Assembly (NCBI GenBank): GCA_946480965.1
Contig: CAMLMI010000008.1
Span: 1-36,769 of the forward strand
Length of the DNA: 36,769 nucleotides
Origin: an uncultured Verrucomicrobiales bacterium
GTDB lineage: Bacteria > Verrucomicrobiota > Verrucomicrobiae > Limisphaerales > CANJSG01
Reading direction: 5' to 3'
Shown: one piece after another, positions 8,220 through 16,575 of the stretch
Numbering within the stretch: the first letter of the stretch is position 1
Layout: every line of letters starts with the position of its first letter
The notes under the pieces: generated by a model
Told to the model about the DNA's origin: nothing
The model's input: only the letters and a program-made list of their open reading frames with translations
Database searches by the model: none
Made by a program: the position numbers and the translations under genes

Positions 8220-9512
8220 TCAGAACTTGAGGGCCGCATCCAGCTGCAGACGGTGGATGACATCGTCGTTGCCGGCGGGCGTCTCGTCGATCGGCCGGGT
8301 CAGGAACCAGGTGGCGCCGAGGGTCAGGAAGTCGTAGGGCGAGTAGCTGGCGCGGACGATGTGGCCCTTCAGATTGGTGCCGCTGCGGTAGGCCCCGCCG
8401 TTGAAGGCGCCGAAGTCCGAGTCCACCACCTCCTCATACCAGGCGTCGGCCTCCAGGTGCTTGTAGCGGTAGCCGACTTCCCAGAGGCCCTTCTTGCCGG
8501 CCTTGCCGAAGGTCACGCCCACGGCCCAGCCCGTGTTCTGGTCGCTGGGCGCCGCCGGGTTCTGCATGAACTCGCCCGCCAACCGGATCGGGAAGGGCGC
8601 GTTATACATCGGGAAGGATTCCAGCGTGTAGGTCGCGGCCGCGTCCGCCACCACGGGGTTCATGTTGTGGTCCAGCACGCCGCCGGTGCGGGTGTTGCCG
8701 GAGTTGATGTTCGGCACGCCCGCGTCGGTCAGGCTGCGGGGATCGACGATGGCGAGCACGCCCACGCCGGCCGTGGTCTGGAAGTGCGGGCTCCAGAGCG
8801 CGTCCCAACGCGCCTGCGCGCCGAGCATCCAGGAATCGAAATGGTTGCCGCCAACCTCCTCCAGGGAGAAGCCGCCACCGTTGAAGGAGAGCGTGTGCTG
8901 GTCGTCCAGGCGATAGGCGAGCTGCCCGGCCAACCCTTCCGGCGTGTAGTCCCCGTCGAACACCATGTCGGAATAGACGAAGGGATTCTCCATCTTGCCG
9001 AAGGTGAAGGCGCCGGTGATTTCCTCGGTGTTCAGCGCCTTCCAACGGGCGTAGGCCTGGTCGATGTTGACCAGCTTCTTGGAGCCGTTGTCGGTCAGGG
9101 ACTGGTTGGTCGAGATCGGGTCGTTGGATTCGCCCGAGGCGAGACGCATTCCCACCTCGAAGGAATCGGTGAGGCTGGCGACGACGCTGAAGCGCAGGCG
9201 GTAGCGGACGCGGTTGCGGTCGCTCAGACCGGTCTGGTCGCCGTAGATGCTTTCGAAGCGGCCACGGAAATCGCCGTTGAACTTCAGGGCCTGGACCCAC
9301 TCGGGCATCCCGTTCTTGGAGGAAAGGGTGCGGGTGAAGTCCTTGTCGGCCTCGTCGCGCAGGGCCTGCGCTTCTTCCACGGTCAGGATTCCCTTGTCCA
9401 CCAGCTTGTCGATGAGCGAGTCGGCGGACTGGGCGTTGGCGGTCGGGGCGGCGGCCAGGGCGATCAAGCCTGCGGCGGCCAGGACCAGCGAATGGGCGGG
9501 TTTGAGATGCAT
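8220..9512 (-). CDS. outer-membrane porin of the phosphate operon
   Basis: A 430-residue protein from ATG 9512, chosen because a clean signal peptide follows (MHLKPAHSLVLAAAGLIALA, cleaved after the ANA of TANAQ). ATG at 9581 would add 23 residues ahead of the signal. Mature residues 1-35 hold a helical segment with DKLVDKGILTVEEAQALRDEA, the short coiled or SLH-like start seen in putative porins of Verrucomicrobia and related phyla. The rest is alternating beta strands ending in an aromatic C-terminus (QLDAALKF), as expected for an OMP barrel recognised by BamA. Placement at the head of pst-pho suggests phosphate or anion uptake, by analogy with PhoE/OprP, but substrate is inferred. Confidence 0.88.
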   Translation of the reverse strand: MHLKPAHSLVLAAAGLIALAAAPTANAQSADSLIDKLVDKGILTVEEAQALRDEADKDFTRTLSSKNGMPEWVQALKFNGDFRGRFESIYGDQTGLSDRNRVRYRLRFSVVASLTDSFEVGMRLASGESNDPISTNQSLTDNGSKKLVNIDQAYARWKALNTEEITGAFTFGKMENPFVYSDMVFDGDYTPEGLAGQLAYRLDDQHTLSFNGGGFSLEEVGGNHFDSWMLGAQARWDALWSPHFQTTAGVGVLAIVDPRSLTDAGVPNINSGNTRTGGVLDHNMNPVVADAAATYTLESFPMYNAPFPIRLAGEFMQNPAAPSDQNTGWAVGVTFGKAGKKGLWEVGYRYKHLEADAWYEEVVDSDFGAFNGGAYRSGTNLKGHIVRASYSPYDFLTLGATWFLTRPIDETPAGNDDVIHRLQLDAALKF

Positions 9513-9552
9513 GGGTTGTCGGTTCAGGACTCGCCCAAGGTGGAAGACGGCT

Positions 9553-9592
9553 GTGACGACCAAGCGGCGCAATTGTGACAAATGGGTTACGG
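9553..9592 (-). promoter_or_regulatory. candidate Pho box upstream of the porin-pst operon
   Basis: Read on the minus strand, heptamers CCGTAAC (9586-9592), TTGTCAC (9575-9581) and TCGTCAC (9553-9559) lie in 11-bp phase (steps of 11 and 22). The E. coli Pho box is CTGTCAT-type heptamers repeated every 11 bp, and TTGTCAC matches its second half exactly. The set lies 41-80 nt before the porin ATG, a sensible place for a PhoB activator site. This is pattern matching by eye only. Confidence 0.45.
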
Positions 9593-9677
9593 ACAGAAAT
9601 CCTCCTCATTCCCGTGTCATGCGCGATGAAACCTCGTCCCTCCCTGTCCCCCGAATTCCCACCGTTTCCAACCAAAT

Positions 9678-9717
9678 GGCGGGCCTGGACGACACACGGT
9701 TAATGTCCAGGCCCGCC
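9678..9717 (-). terminator. strong hairpin after the beta-helix gene
   Basis: GGCGGGCCTGGAC (9678-9690) pairs perfectly over 13 bp with GTCCAGGCCCGCC (9705-9717) around a 14-nt loop. It lies 59 bp beyond the stop of the minus-strand gene ending at 9777 and before the porin promoter region. On the minus strand ATTTGGTTGG follows, so the T-run is weak. It probably ends that transcript. Confidence 0.6.
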
Positions 9718-9776
9718 GATCCCATTTCGGGGCAAGCCCGGCGACCGGAAACGGCCGACCGCCGGGGTGATTCGCT

Positions 9777-12734
9777 CTATTGCGCCACGACCTGCAGGAA
9801 CAGGTTGATGGCCGGATTGAAGGGCGTGGTCACTTCGACCGTCGCTCCCGTTCCCGTGACCGCCGCGCCCTGGTTGGCCCAGACGGCGTCGATCGTCTGC
9901 TTGGACTGGAGCTGGTAGCTCACGCCGGTCTGCGTGGCGAAGCTGACCACCACGTTGCCGCCGTCGATGGCGATGCCGAGACTCGGCGGAGTCACGATGA
10001 CGGCGGCCGGCTTGAGGTAGCCGAGGGAGGAGAGGGCGGTCCACTGGTCGGCCCAGTTGTCACCAGCTCCGGAGAACGCGCCGCGATAGCTGGTCGCCAC
10101 CGGGGCTCCGGTCAACGCACCGGCCAACGCCACGCTGCCGGCCTGCGGACGGGGATCGAGCAGCGCCACGTCGTTCGTGTAGCTGATCGCGCCGAGCCCG
10201 GCCGAGCCCACCGTGTTGCTGAAGCCGACTTCCGTGAAGAGGAACGTCCCGTTCCCGTTCGCCGAGTTGGTCAACACGTCCCACACGTTGTTCCGCGCGC
10301 TGGCCAGCACCGTCGTGTTCGTCCAGTGATACTGCCCGTCGTTGTCCAACAGGATCCCCTTGTTGAAGTGCGTCACCACGCTGTTGATCAGATTGGGCGC
10401 CGCCTCATCCCGCGCGTTCCACGCCGAGCCGCCGCCAAAGAGCAGGTTCGTCTGCCCGCGTCCCACCAGCGTCGCGTTGAACACCGTCCACTGGCTGAAC
10501 GGCTGGCGATCTCCGAGGATCGTCTGGCTCGTGTCGCCGTCCGTCTCCATTCCACGGCTGTCCGAGCTCCCGTTCCATGTCGGCTTGATCCCGAACCAGA
10601 ACTGGTTCGTCCCGTGATACCCCTGGTCCGTGTCGAAGTCGTCGTCCTCGCAGAACGCCGCCACCAGATACTTCGTGTTCACCGACCCGCCGAACCACTC
10701 GAACGCGTCGTCCGAGCTCGCATAGCTCTCGACGTATTCGATCAAGGTGCCCCGGCCCACGCCCGCCATCGTCAGCGAGTTCAGCTCCTTGTCCGGCGCG
10801 AACAAGTTGCCCGTATGCCGGATCGACACGTAGCGCAGCGCGCCCGAGCTGTCCTCGTCGTCGGTGCCGCCGAAGCGATGCACGCCGTTGGTGCCGTCGC
10901 TGGTCACGCCTTCATAGACGTCGGTCACGGGATTGGCCACGTTGCCCGCATTGTCGAAGGCGGAATTGAGCCGCGCGTTGCCCATCAGCACGATCCCGCC
11001 CCATTTGCCCGTCACCGTCGGCGGAACGTCGTCCGGGTCGTTCACGTCGTCGCCTTCCATCGTGAAGATGATCGGCTTCTCCACCGTCCCCGTCGCATAC
11101 AGCTTCCCGCCACGCGCCACCCACAGCGCCGAAACCAAGTTCGGGATGCCGGGCCGCGAGGTGAGCACCGAGGCGTTCGTCCCGCCCTTGATCACCGTGC
11201 CGGGCTCGATCACCAGCGAGGCGTTGGTCTTCACATAGACGATGGTCTGGAGGACATACTCGTTGGTCGCATACCAGGTCGCCGTCGTGCCGCTCTCGAT
11301 GTCCTCCGTCACGTTGACGATGTTCGCTCCGCCTGGGGGCTGCGCCGCCGGCTTGAGGTAGCCGAGGGAGGAGAGAGCGGTCCAGTCGTCCGCCCACGCG
11401 TCGGCCGCGCCGAAGAACGCGCCGCGATAGCCCACCGGCACCGGCGCGCCCACCAGGGCCCCGCCCAGTGCGGGGCTGCCGGTCTGCGGACGGGGATCAA
11501 GCAGCGCCACGTCGTTCGTGTAGCTGATCGCGCCGAGTCCGGCCGAGCCCACCGTGTTGCTGAAGCCGACTTCCGTGAAGAGGAACGTCCCGTTCCCGTT
11601 CGCCGAGTTGGTCAACACGTCCCACACGTTGTTCCGCGCGCTGGCCAGCACCGTCGTGTTCGTCCAGTGATACTGCCCGTCGTTGTCCAACAGGATCCCC
11701 TTGTTGAAGTGCGTCACCACGCTGTTGATCAGATTGGGCGCCGCCTCATCCCGCGCGTTCCACGCCGAGCCGCCGCCAAAGAGCAGGTTCGTCTGCCCGC
11801 GTCCCACCAGCGTCGCGTTGAACACCGTCCACTGGCTGAACGGCTGGCGATCTCCGAGGATCGTCTGGCTCGTGTCGCCGTCCGTCTCCATTCCACGGCT
11901 GTCCGAGCTCCCGTTCCATGTCGGCTTGATCCCGAACCAGAACTGGTTCGTCCCGTGATACCCCTGGTCCGTGTCGAAGTCGTCGTCCTCGCAGAACGCC
12001 GCCACCAGATACTTCGTGTTCACCGACCCGCCGAACCACTCGAACGCGTCGTCCGAGCTCGCATAGCTCTCGACGTATTCGATCAAGGTGCCCCGGCCCA
12101 CGCCCGCCATCGTCAGCGAGTTCAGCTCCTTGTCCGGCGCGAACAAGTTGCCCGTATGCCGGATCGACACGTAGCGCAGCGCGCCCGAGCTGTCCTCGTC
12201 GTCGGTGCCGCCGAAGCGATGCACGCCGTTGGTGCCGTCGCTGGTCACGCCTTCATAGACGTCGGTCACGGGATTGGCCACGTTGCCCGCATTGTCGAAG
12301 GCGGAATTGAGCCGCGCGTTGCCCATCAGCACGATCCCGCCCCATTTGCCCGTCACCGTCGGCGGAACGTCGTCCGGGTCGTTCACGTCGTCGCCTTCCA
12401 TCGTGAAGATGATCGGCTTCTCCACCGTCCCCGTCGCATACAGCTTCCCGCCGCGCGCCACCCACAGCGCCGAAACCAGGTTCGGGATGCCGTCGCGGCC
12501 GAACAGCGTGGTCGTGTTCGTCGATCCCTTCACCACCGTGCCGGGCTCGATCACCAGCGTCGCGTTCGTCCGCACGTAGATCACGGACTGCAGCACGTAT
12601 TCGTTCGTCGCATACCACGTCGTCGTCGTGTCCGGCAGGAGGTCGGACGTCACGTTGACCACGTCGGCGCGGAGCGGGCCGGCGAGGAGCGCCGCGCCGA
12701 CCGCGAGGGTGTTCAGGAGTTTTGTCGGTTTCAT
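9777..12734 (-). CDS. secreted two-repeat beta-helix-like surface protein
   Basis: 985 residues from ATG 12734, chosen for the signal peptide MKPTKLLNTLAVGAALLAGP ending near LRA. Two tandem domains of about 447 residues each follow. Each starts NVT(S/E)D and contains WYATNEYVLQ, LVIEPGTV(V/I)KG, KWGGIVLMGNARLN and RYVSIRHTGN. The LTIEPGTVIKG-type opening is seen in secreted right-handed beta-helix-like proteins often filed as hypothetical or lipoprotein. A C-terminal module of about 70 residues (VVVSFATQTGVSYQLQ, then FLQVVAQ) resembles the ends of two other proteins in this window. The two domains share a core of about 1 kb that is almost identical in DNA. No enzymatic motif was recognised. 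It is upstream of, but probably not part of, the Pho operon. Confidence 0.85.
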   Translation of the reverse strand: MKPTKLLNTLAVGAALLAGPLRADVVNVTSDLLPDTTTTWYATNEYVLQSVIYVRTNATLVIEPGTVVKGSTNTTTLFGRDGIPNLVSALWVARGGKLYATGTVEKPIIFTMEGDDVNDPDDVPPTVTGKWGGIVLMGNARLNSAFDNAGNVANPVTDVYEGVTSDGTNGVHRFGGTDDEDSSGALRYVSIRHTGNLFAPDKELNSLTMAGVGRGTLIEYVESYASSDDAFEWFGGSVNTKYLVAAFCEDDDFDTDQGYHGTNQFWFGIKPTWNGSSDSRGMETDGDTSQTILGDRQPFSQWTVFNATLVGRGQTNLLFGGGSAWNARDEAAPNLINSVVTHFNKGILLDNDGQYHWTNTTVLASARNNVWDVLTNSANGNGTFLFTEVGFSNTVGSAGLGAISYTNDVALLDPRPQTGSPALGGALVGAPVPVGYRGAFFGAADAWADDWTALSSLGYLKPAAQPPGGANIVNVTEDIESGTTATWYATNEYVLQTIVYVKTNASLVIEPGTVIKGGTNASVLTSRPGIPNLVSALWVARGGKLYATGTVEKPIIFTMEGDDVNDPDDVPPTVTGKWGGIVLMGNARLNSAFDNAGNVANPVTDVYEGVTSDGTNGVHRFGGTDDEDSSGALRYVSIRHTGNLFAPDKELNSLTMAGVGRGTLIEYVESYASSDDAFEWFGGSVNTKYLVAAFCEDDDFDTDQGYHGTNQFWFGIKPTWNGSSDSRGMETDGDTSQTILGDRQPFSQWTVFNATLVGRGQTNLLFGGGSAWNARDEAAPNLINSVVTHFNKGILLDNDGQYHWTNTTVLASARNNVWDVLTNSANGNGTFLFTEVGFSNTVGSAGLGAISYTNDVALLDPRPQAGSVALAGALTGAPVATSYRGAFSGAGDNWADQWTALSSLGYLKPAAVIVTPPSLGIAIDGGNVVVSFATQTGVSYQLQSKQTIDAVWANQGAAVTGTGATVEVTTPFNPAINLFLQVVAQ
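10134..11150. repeat. direct repeat copy A inside the beta-helix gene
   Basis: Nearly identical to 11475-12491, with an offset of exactly 1341 bp (447 codons, in frame). Differences seen by eye are single bases near 10142, 10158, 10197, 11112 and 11138. About 0.9 kb between 10198 and 11111 shows none. Outside the limits the two copies diverge abruptly, although the proteins remain homologous. Confidence 0.92.
11475..12491. repeat. direct repeat copy B inside the beta-helix gene
   Basis: Partner of 10134-11150 (offset 1341 bp). It encodes the N-terminal domain's core, while copy A encodes the second domain's core. The near-perfect synonymous identity means recent duplication or continuing gene conversion. 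Confidence 0.92.
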
Positions 12735-12771
12735 AAGAATGGCTGGAAAGCTGCGCCTCCCGGACGCGGGG

Positions 12772-12835
12772 ACCGGACCGGAAAGCGGCCCGAATCTTGG
12801 GAACACCTGTCACCATCCGAACACGGTCCGGTGAC
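12772..12835. promoter_or_regulatory. inverted repeats in the divergent 12735-13001 intergenic region
   Basis: ACCGGACCG (12772-12780) and CGGTCCGGT (12824-12832) are inverted repeats, and GTCACC (12809-12814) mirrors GGTGAC (12830-12835). CTGTCAC at 12807-12813 resembles a Pho-box half site. The region separates two divergent genes, so it should hold both promoters. No clear -35/-10 boxes were found. Confidence 0.3.
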
Positions 12836-13001
12836 GATTCGGAAACAAGGCGGGGCGGAAGGAGAGGCCGGGTGGCGGCTGTGGACGGGGCCGTCGATCC
12901 ATTTGCTGCCAGGTTGGACCTTCGATTCGGCGTTGTGGCGCATGCCGAGGTAGCCGTTCGCCCCGTTGCGCCGCGGAGAAGTCCGCCCGATAGTCGCTTC
13001 C

Positions 13002-13688
13002 ATGAAGAAGCTGTTCCTCAGTCTCGCGCTCGTCGCCGTCGCCACTTCCGCGTTCGCCGTGGAGAAGCACGAGCTCGACAACCGGCTCCGCAAGCTCAAG
13101 GCCAAGTTCGACGAGCTCCAGCGCCAGCCGGAGAAGGCCATTCCCGCCGAGACGCTGGCCAAGGCGCAGGGCATCGTGCTGCTCGACCGGACCAAGGGCG
13201 GCTTCATCTTCGCCTACGAGGGCGGCACGGGCGTCTCCTTCGTGCGCCAGGGCAAGGGGGACAAGTGGAGCGCGGGCGCCTTGATGACGGCGAACGAGGC
13301 CAGCCTGGGCGTGCAGATCGGCGGCCAGCAGTCCTTCGTGGTGATCCTGCTGATGAACACGAACGTCACCCAGAGCCTCTGCAACCCCAAGATCGACTTC
13401 GGCGGCAGCGCCCAGGGGACCGCCGGCACGGACAGCGGCACGGCCGAGGGCGTCGTCTCCTCCGACCCCTTCTCCAACGAACACTCGGTGCTGGTCTATT
13501 CCGACCGGCGCGGCCTCTACGGCGGCGCGGCGGTCAAGGGCGGTTCGCTCGCGGCCGACGACGGCGCGAACGAGACCTACTACGGGAAGCCGGTCGGCAT
13601 CCGCGAAATCCTCTTCGAGAAGAAGGTCGAGCCCGGACAGACCATGAAGGAGCTGCTGACCTCCATCAACGCCGCGGCGAAGAAGTAG
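13002..13688 (+). CDS. secreted SYLF (Ysc84-like) lipid-binding domain protein
   Basis: 228 residues from ATG 13002, the start of a signal peptide (MKKLFLSLALVAVATSAFA). A charged helical segment (EKHELDNRLRKLKAKFDELQ) precedes the SYLF/DUF500 domain. Typical family features are KAQGIVLLDRTKGGFIFAYE, the VSFVRQGKGDKWSAG segment and the glycine-rich end GLYGGAAVKGGSLAADDGANETYYG. SYLF proteins of eukaryotes bind phosphoinositides; the bacterial ones are exported and of unclear role. Its 3' end overlaps the convergent hydrolase gene by 23 bp. Confidence 0.9.
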   Translation: MKKLFLSLALVAVATSAFAVEKHELDNRLRKLKAKFDELQRQPEKAIPAETLAKAQGIVLLDRTKGGFIFAYEGGTGVSFVRQGKGDKWSAGALMTANEASLGVQIGGQQSFVVILLMNTNVTQSLCNPKIDFGGSAQGTAGTDSGTAEGVVSSDPFSNEHSVLVYSDRRGLYGGAAVKGGSLAADDGANETYYGKPVGIREILFEKKVEPGQTMKELLTSINAAAKK

Positions 13689-14910
13689 CCGGAGCCTCGG
13701 ACGCCGCCGCTGGCGTTGTCGCGATCGCGGCGGCGACCGCCTTCTGGAACGCCTCGCGGATGGGCGAGGCGTCGCCGTTGCCGAGCTTCGCGCGCTGGAT
13801 CATCAGGATGTAGATCACGCCCGTGTTCGGATCGGCCCAGCTCTGGGTGCCGTAGGCGCCGCCGTGGCCGAAGCTGCCGGGCGAGAGCATCGAGACCACG
13901 CCCTGCGGTTCCTTCACCACCTGGAAGCCCAGCCCCCAGCTCATCCCGTCCACAAAGCCCGTCTGGATCTCGCCCGTCTGCGTGCGGGTCATCATCGCCG
14001 CCGCCTCGGGACTGAGCAGGCGGCGCCCGTTCCACACGCCGCCTTGGAGCATCATGCCGTAGAACTTCGCCATGTCCGCCCCGGTGGAGAACAGGCCCCC
14101 GGCCGGATACGCCGTGCGCTGGCGGTCGGAAAGCTCGCTTGGGATGAAGAAGATCCCCGTCTCTTCCAGCCGCCCGTCCGCAGCCGGTTGGTAGGAGCGC
14201 GCGACGCGCGGCAACTGGCGCGCCGCCGGCCAAAAGGTCGTGTCGTTCATGCCCAGCGGCCGGATGAGCCGGGCTTCGAGGAAAGTGGCGAACGGCCGGC
14301 CGGACGCCACTTCCACGATGCGGCCGAGGACGTTGATGCCGGAGTTGCAATAGGCCCAGCGCGAGCCGGGCTCGAATTGCAGCGGCTCCCGCGCGTAGGC
14401 CATCGCCAGCTCCGCGAGCGTGGTGTCGGGCTTGGGCGCGGGAATGTCCCCGAGGCCGGAGGTATGCGTCAGCAAATCGCGGATCGTGATGGCGCGCGAC
14501 GGGCGGCCCAGCACCCGGCGATCCTCGGATTGCTCCGTGACCATCCACTGGTCCCGGAAGGCCGGGAGCCACTTCTCCACTGGATCGTCGATCGAGAGCT
14601 TGCCCTCGTCCTGGAGCAGCAGGACGCAGACGCCAACCATCGGCTTGGTCATCGAGGCGATCCAGAAGAGCTCGTCGCCCTTCATCGGGGCGCGGCCGGA
14701 AAGGCTGGCGAAACCGACCGCGTCCGTCCGCACCACCGCGCCGCTCGTCGCCACCACCGTCACGGCCCCGGCGATGGTCTGGTCGTCCACGAAGCGCTGC
14801 ATGGCCTTGGGGATCTCCGCCAGCTTGGCCTCGTCGAACGACGCGGCGGAGAGGGAAGCCACGAACGACGCCAGGAAACCGCCGAGCAGGAAACGGGAAG
14901 GGACGCGCAT
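13666..14910 (-). CDS. class C beta-lactamase-family serine hydrolase
   Basis: 414 residues from ATG 14910, where a signal peptide begins (MRVPSRFLLGGFLASFVASL). The penicillin-binding/AmpC-like catalytic set is present: S86-x-x-K89 in WIASMTKP, Y187-C-N189 in WAYCNSGINVLG, and H349-G-G in the position of KTG (SFGHGGAYG). The replacement HGG is common in the esterase/peptidase-like members of this family, so a true beta-lactamase role is not implied. It may act on cell-wall peptides or esters in the periplasm. A Pro/Ala-rich tail ends the protein. It lies downstream of two FkbM methyltransferase genes on the same strand (67-bp gap) and overlaps the SYLF gene tail to tail. Confidence 0.9.
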   Translation of the reverse strand: MRVPSRFLLGGFLASFVASLSAASFDEAKLAEIPKAMQRFVDDQTIAGAVTVVATSGAVVRTDAVGFASLSGRAPMKGDELFWIASMTKPMVGVCVLLLQDEGKLSIDDPVEKWLPAFRDQWMVTEQSEDRRVLGRPSRAITIRDLLTHTSGLGDIPAPKPDTTLAELAMAYAREPLQFEPGSRWAYCNSGINVLGRIVEVASGRPFATFLEARLIRPLGMNDTTFWPAARQLPRVARSYQPAADGRLEETGIFFIPSELSDRQRTAYPAGGLFSTGADMAKFYGMMLQGGVWNGRRLLSPEAAAMMTRTQTGEIQTGFVDGMSWGLGFQVVKEPQGVVSMLSPGSFGHGGAYGTQSWADPNTGVIYILMIQRAKLGNGDASPIREAFQKAVAAAIATTPAAASEAPATSSPRR

Positions 14911-14977
14911 GGACCGCGTTGTAGCCGCCGCCCCACCCCGGCGCAAGCGGGCCAAGGACGGGGCCTCGCGGCCGGCC

Positions 14978-15667
14978 TCAGGCCCGCATCGCGCCGGCTC
15001 CCTGCCGCTTCAGCCGCGCGTAGATGTCCCCCGCGTCTTTCCGGATCAGCTCCAGCACCCCGGCGCGGTCCACCCAGCGCGGACTGGCCCAGCGGAACTC
15101 GTCCCCGGCGGAGAAGTTGAACTCGTAGTCGCCCAGCGGCGCGAGCCGGTCCAGGCACCGCTCCGCGTTCGGGATGAAGTCCGGCGCGGTCTCGAACGAC
15201 AGCAGCGGGATCGCCCGGCTCAACCCCTCCAGCACCTCCACCTCGTGCCCCTCCACGTCGATCTTGCAGAAGTCCGGCAGCCCGTGCCTCCCGATCAGCT
15301 CGTCCAGCGTGGTGCACTCCACCTCGTGCCGCGTCCATTGGCCGAACTCCGGCCACTTCGCCATCCAGTCCGGGTTGAGGCTGGAGATCTGGTCGTTCGC
15401 GTTCTGGAGGAAGACCCGCGTGCCCGGCGTGTTCGACACCGCCTTGTGCTCCACCACCACGCGCGGCAGCCGCCGGATGGTTCCGGTCAACGTGCGGTTC
15501 GGCTCCAGCGCCACCGTGCGCCCGCCCAGCAGGGTGAAGATGACCGTGCGGCTGCCCTTGTTCGCGCCGATGTCGAAGCACAGCTGTCCCGGCCGCACGC
15601 ATTGGCGATACAGCCGCAGGGCGCGGAGCCCCTTGGAGACACGTTCCAGCTCTTGTTTCAGGTTCAC
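14978..15667 (-). CDS. FkbM-family SAM-dependent methyltransferase
   Basis: 229 residues. The SAM-binding motif I is CFDIGANKGSRT (about residues 29-40), motif II ends in VALEPN, and the FkbM hallmark KIDVEGHEVEVLEGL follows around residue 135. FkbM enzymes O-methylate sugars or polyketides; next to another FkbM gene and near a GT2 gene, methylation of a surface glycan is the likely role. It starts 31 bp after the second FkbM gene on the same strand, so the two are probably co-transcribed. The two proteins are not close copies. Confidence 0.88.
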   Translation of the reverse strand: MNLKQELERVSKGLRALRLYRQCVRPGQLCFDIGANKGSRTVIFTLLGGRTVALEPNRTLTGTIRRLPRVVVEHKAVSNTPGTRVFLQNANDQISSLNPDWMAKWPEFGQWTRHEVECTTLDELIGRHGLPDFCKIDVEGHEVEVLEGLSRAIPLLSFETAPDFIPNAERCLDRLAPLGDYEFNFSAGDEFRWASPRWVDRAGVLELIRKDAGDIYARLKRQGAGAMRA

Positions 15668-15698
15668 CGTGAAGGATCGGAAAGTTGTGGAATGGCGC

Positions 15699-16481
15699 TC
15701 AAAGGCGGCGGGTGAAGAGGTAGTCGCATTCGCCCACGCGGCGGGTGTTCCAAGCGTCGCCCAGCGTCGCCTGAATGGCGGCCAAAGCCTCTGGTGAATG
15801 CGCTTCGGCCACGATGAAGCGCAGCCGTTTCAGGACGGATCGGGCTCCGGCCAGGACTTGCGGCTCGAAGCCTTCGACATCCACCTTGGCCAAGAGAATC
15901 TCCGGCTCGGTGATGGTTTCGTCCAAGGTCGCGACTTGGACCGTGATGGGCGAATGCGAGGCTCCGGGGCTCTTCAACGAAGCTGAGGTATCGTTGTCCC
16001 CAGCGGCGTAGAAGGTGGCGGTGCCGGATCGGTCGGAGACGGCGACGTTGCGGATCTCGGCCGTGGCTCCAACCCGCGATTTCCAAGCACTGATCTTCGC
16101 TGCCATTTTGGGAAGGGGCTCGAAGACGGAGATCCGGGTGCGGGGGTTCAAGGTCCAGACCAGATGCGTGAACAGACCGGCATTGGCTCCCACGTCCAGG
16201 ACGACCGGCGCGTTGGCACGGCGCAAAGGCTCCACCCACTCCTCCGCCCAGCCCTCGCGCTCCACGAAGAAGCTCCAGTAGGAGACCAGCTCGGCCGGGG
16301 TCTCGATCAGAAAACCGTCCGGCGTCGAAATGCGGCCCGAGAGCCGACGTGTGGCGAAGTATCGGACCCGGGCCAAAAGAAGCCTCAGAGCGAAGAACGG
16401 GGTCCGAAAGAGGACGCGGACGAACCCGCAGGCACTCGTAAGCATGTGGCTGCGGAGAAATGGGATTGGGCTCGCGCTCAT
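15699..16481 (-). CDS. second FkbM-family methyltransferase
   Basis: 260 residues from ATG 16481; ATG 16445 is also possible. The frame is open further upstream to 16664, but that part would cross the terminator hairpin and the end of the lectin gene, so it was excluded. The N-terminal 80 residues are basic and hydrophobic (FVRVLFRTPFFALRLLLARV). The Methyltransf_21 core has VVLDVGANAGLFTHLVW (motif I), ISVFEPLPKM (motif II) and LLAKVDVEGFEPQVLAGA. It is the first gene of a probable operon with the other FkbM gene. Base composition is visibly lower in GC than the downstream genes, consistent with acquired glycan genes. Confidence 0.87.
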   Translation of the reverse strand: MSASPIPFLRSHMLTSACGFVRVLFRTPFFALRLLLARVRYFATRRLSGRISTPDGFLIETPAELVSYWSFFVEREGWAEEWVEPLRRANAPVVLDVGANAGLFTHLVWTLNPRTRISVFEPLPKMAAKISAWKSRVGATAEIRNVAVSDRSGTATFYAAGDNDTSASLKSPGASHSPITVQVATLDETITEPEILLAKVDVEGFEPQVLAGARSVLKRLRFIVAEAHSPEALAAIQATLGDAWNTRRVGECDYLFTRRL

Positions 16482-16511
16482 GGACGGCGAATAGATGGCT
16501 ACAAAACGAAT

Positions 16512-16542
16512 GGGGTGCCAGCGATAAATTCGCTGGCACCCC
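16512..16542 (-). terminator. terminator of the lectin gene
   Basis: GGGGTGCCAGCG (16512-16523) and CGCTGGCACCCC (16531-16542) form a perfect 12-bp stem with a 7-nt loop, 33 bp after the lectin stop. On the minus strand ATTCGTTTTGT follows, a fair T-rich tail. It separates the lectin transcript from the FkbM genes. Confidence 0.8.
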
Positions 16543-16575
16543 GTGAGAAGCGGCTTGAAACCGAAAAACGACGGC

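Noticed and set aside
10134..12491. Possible CRISPR or short tandem repeat array
   Set aside because: The repetition is two long in-frame copies of a coding domain, not short repeats with spacers.
9780..12953. Open frame of more than 1000 codons antisense to the beta-helix gene
   Set aside because: It mirrors the repeat structure of the real gene, is rich in His/Arg/Val typical of antisense frames in GC-rich DNA, and has no domain or signal peptide.
13666..14910. Calling the serine hydrolase an antibiotic-resistance beta-lactamase
   Set aside because: The third motif is HGG rather than KTG and such proteins are commonly esterases or peptidases, so resistance cannot be inferred.
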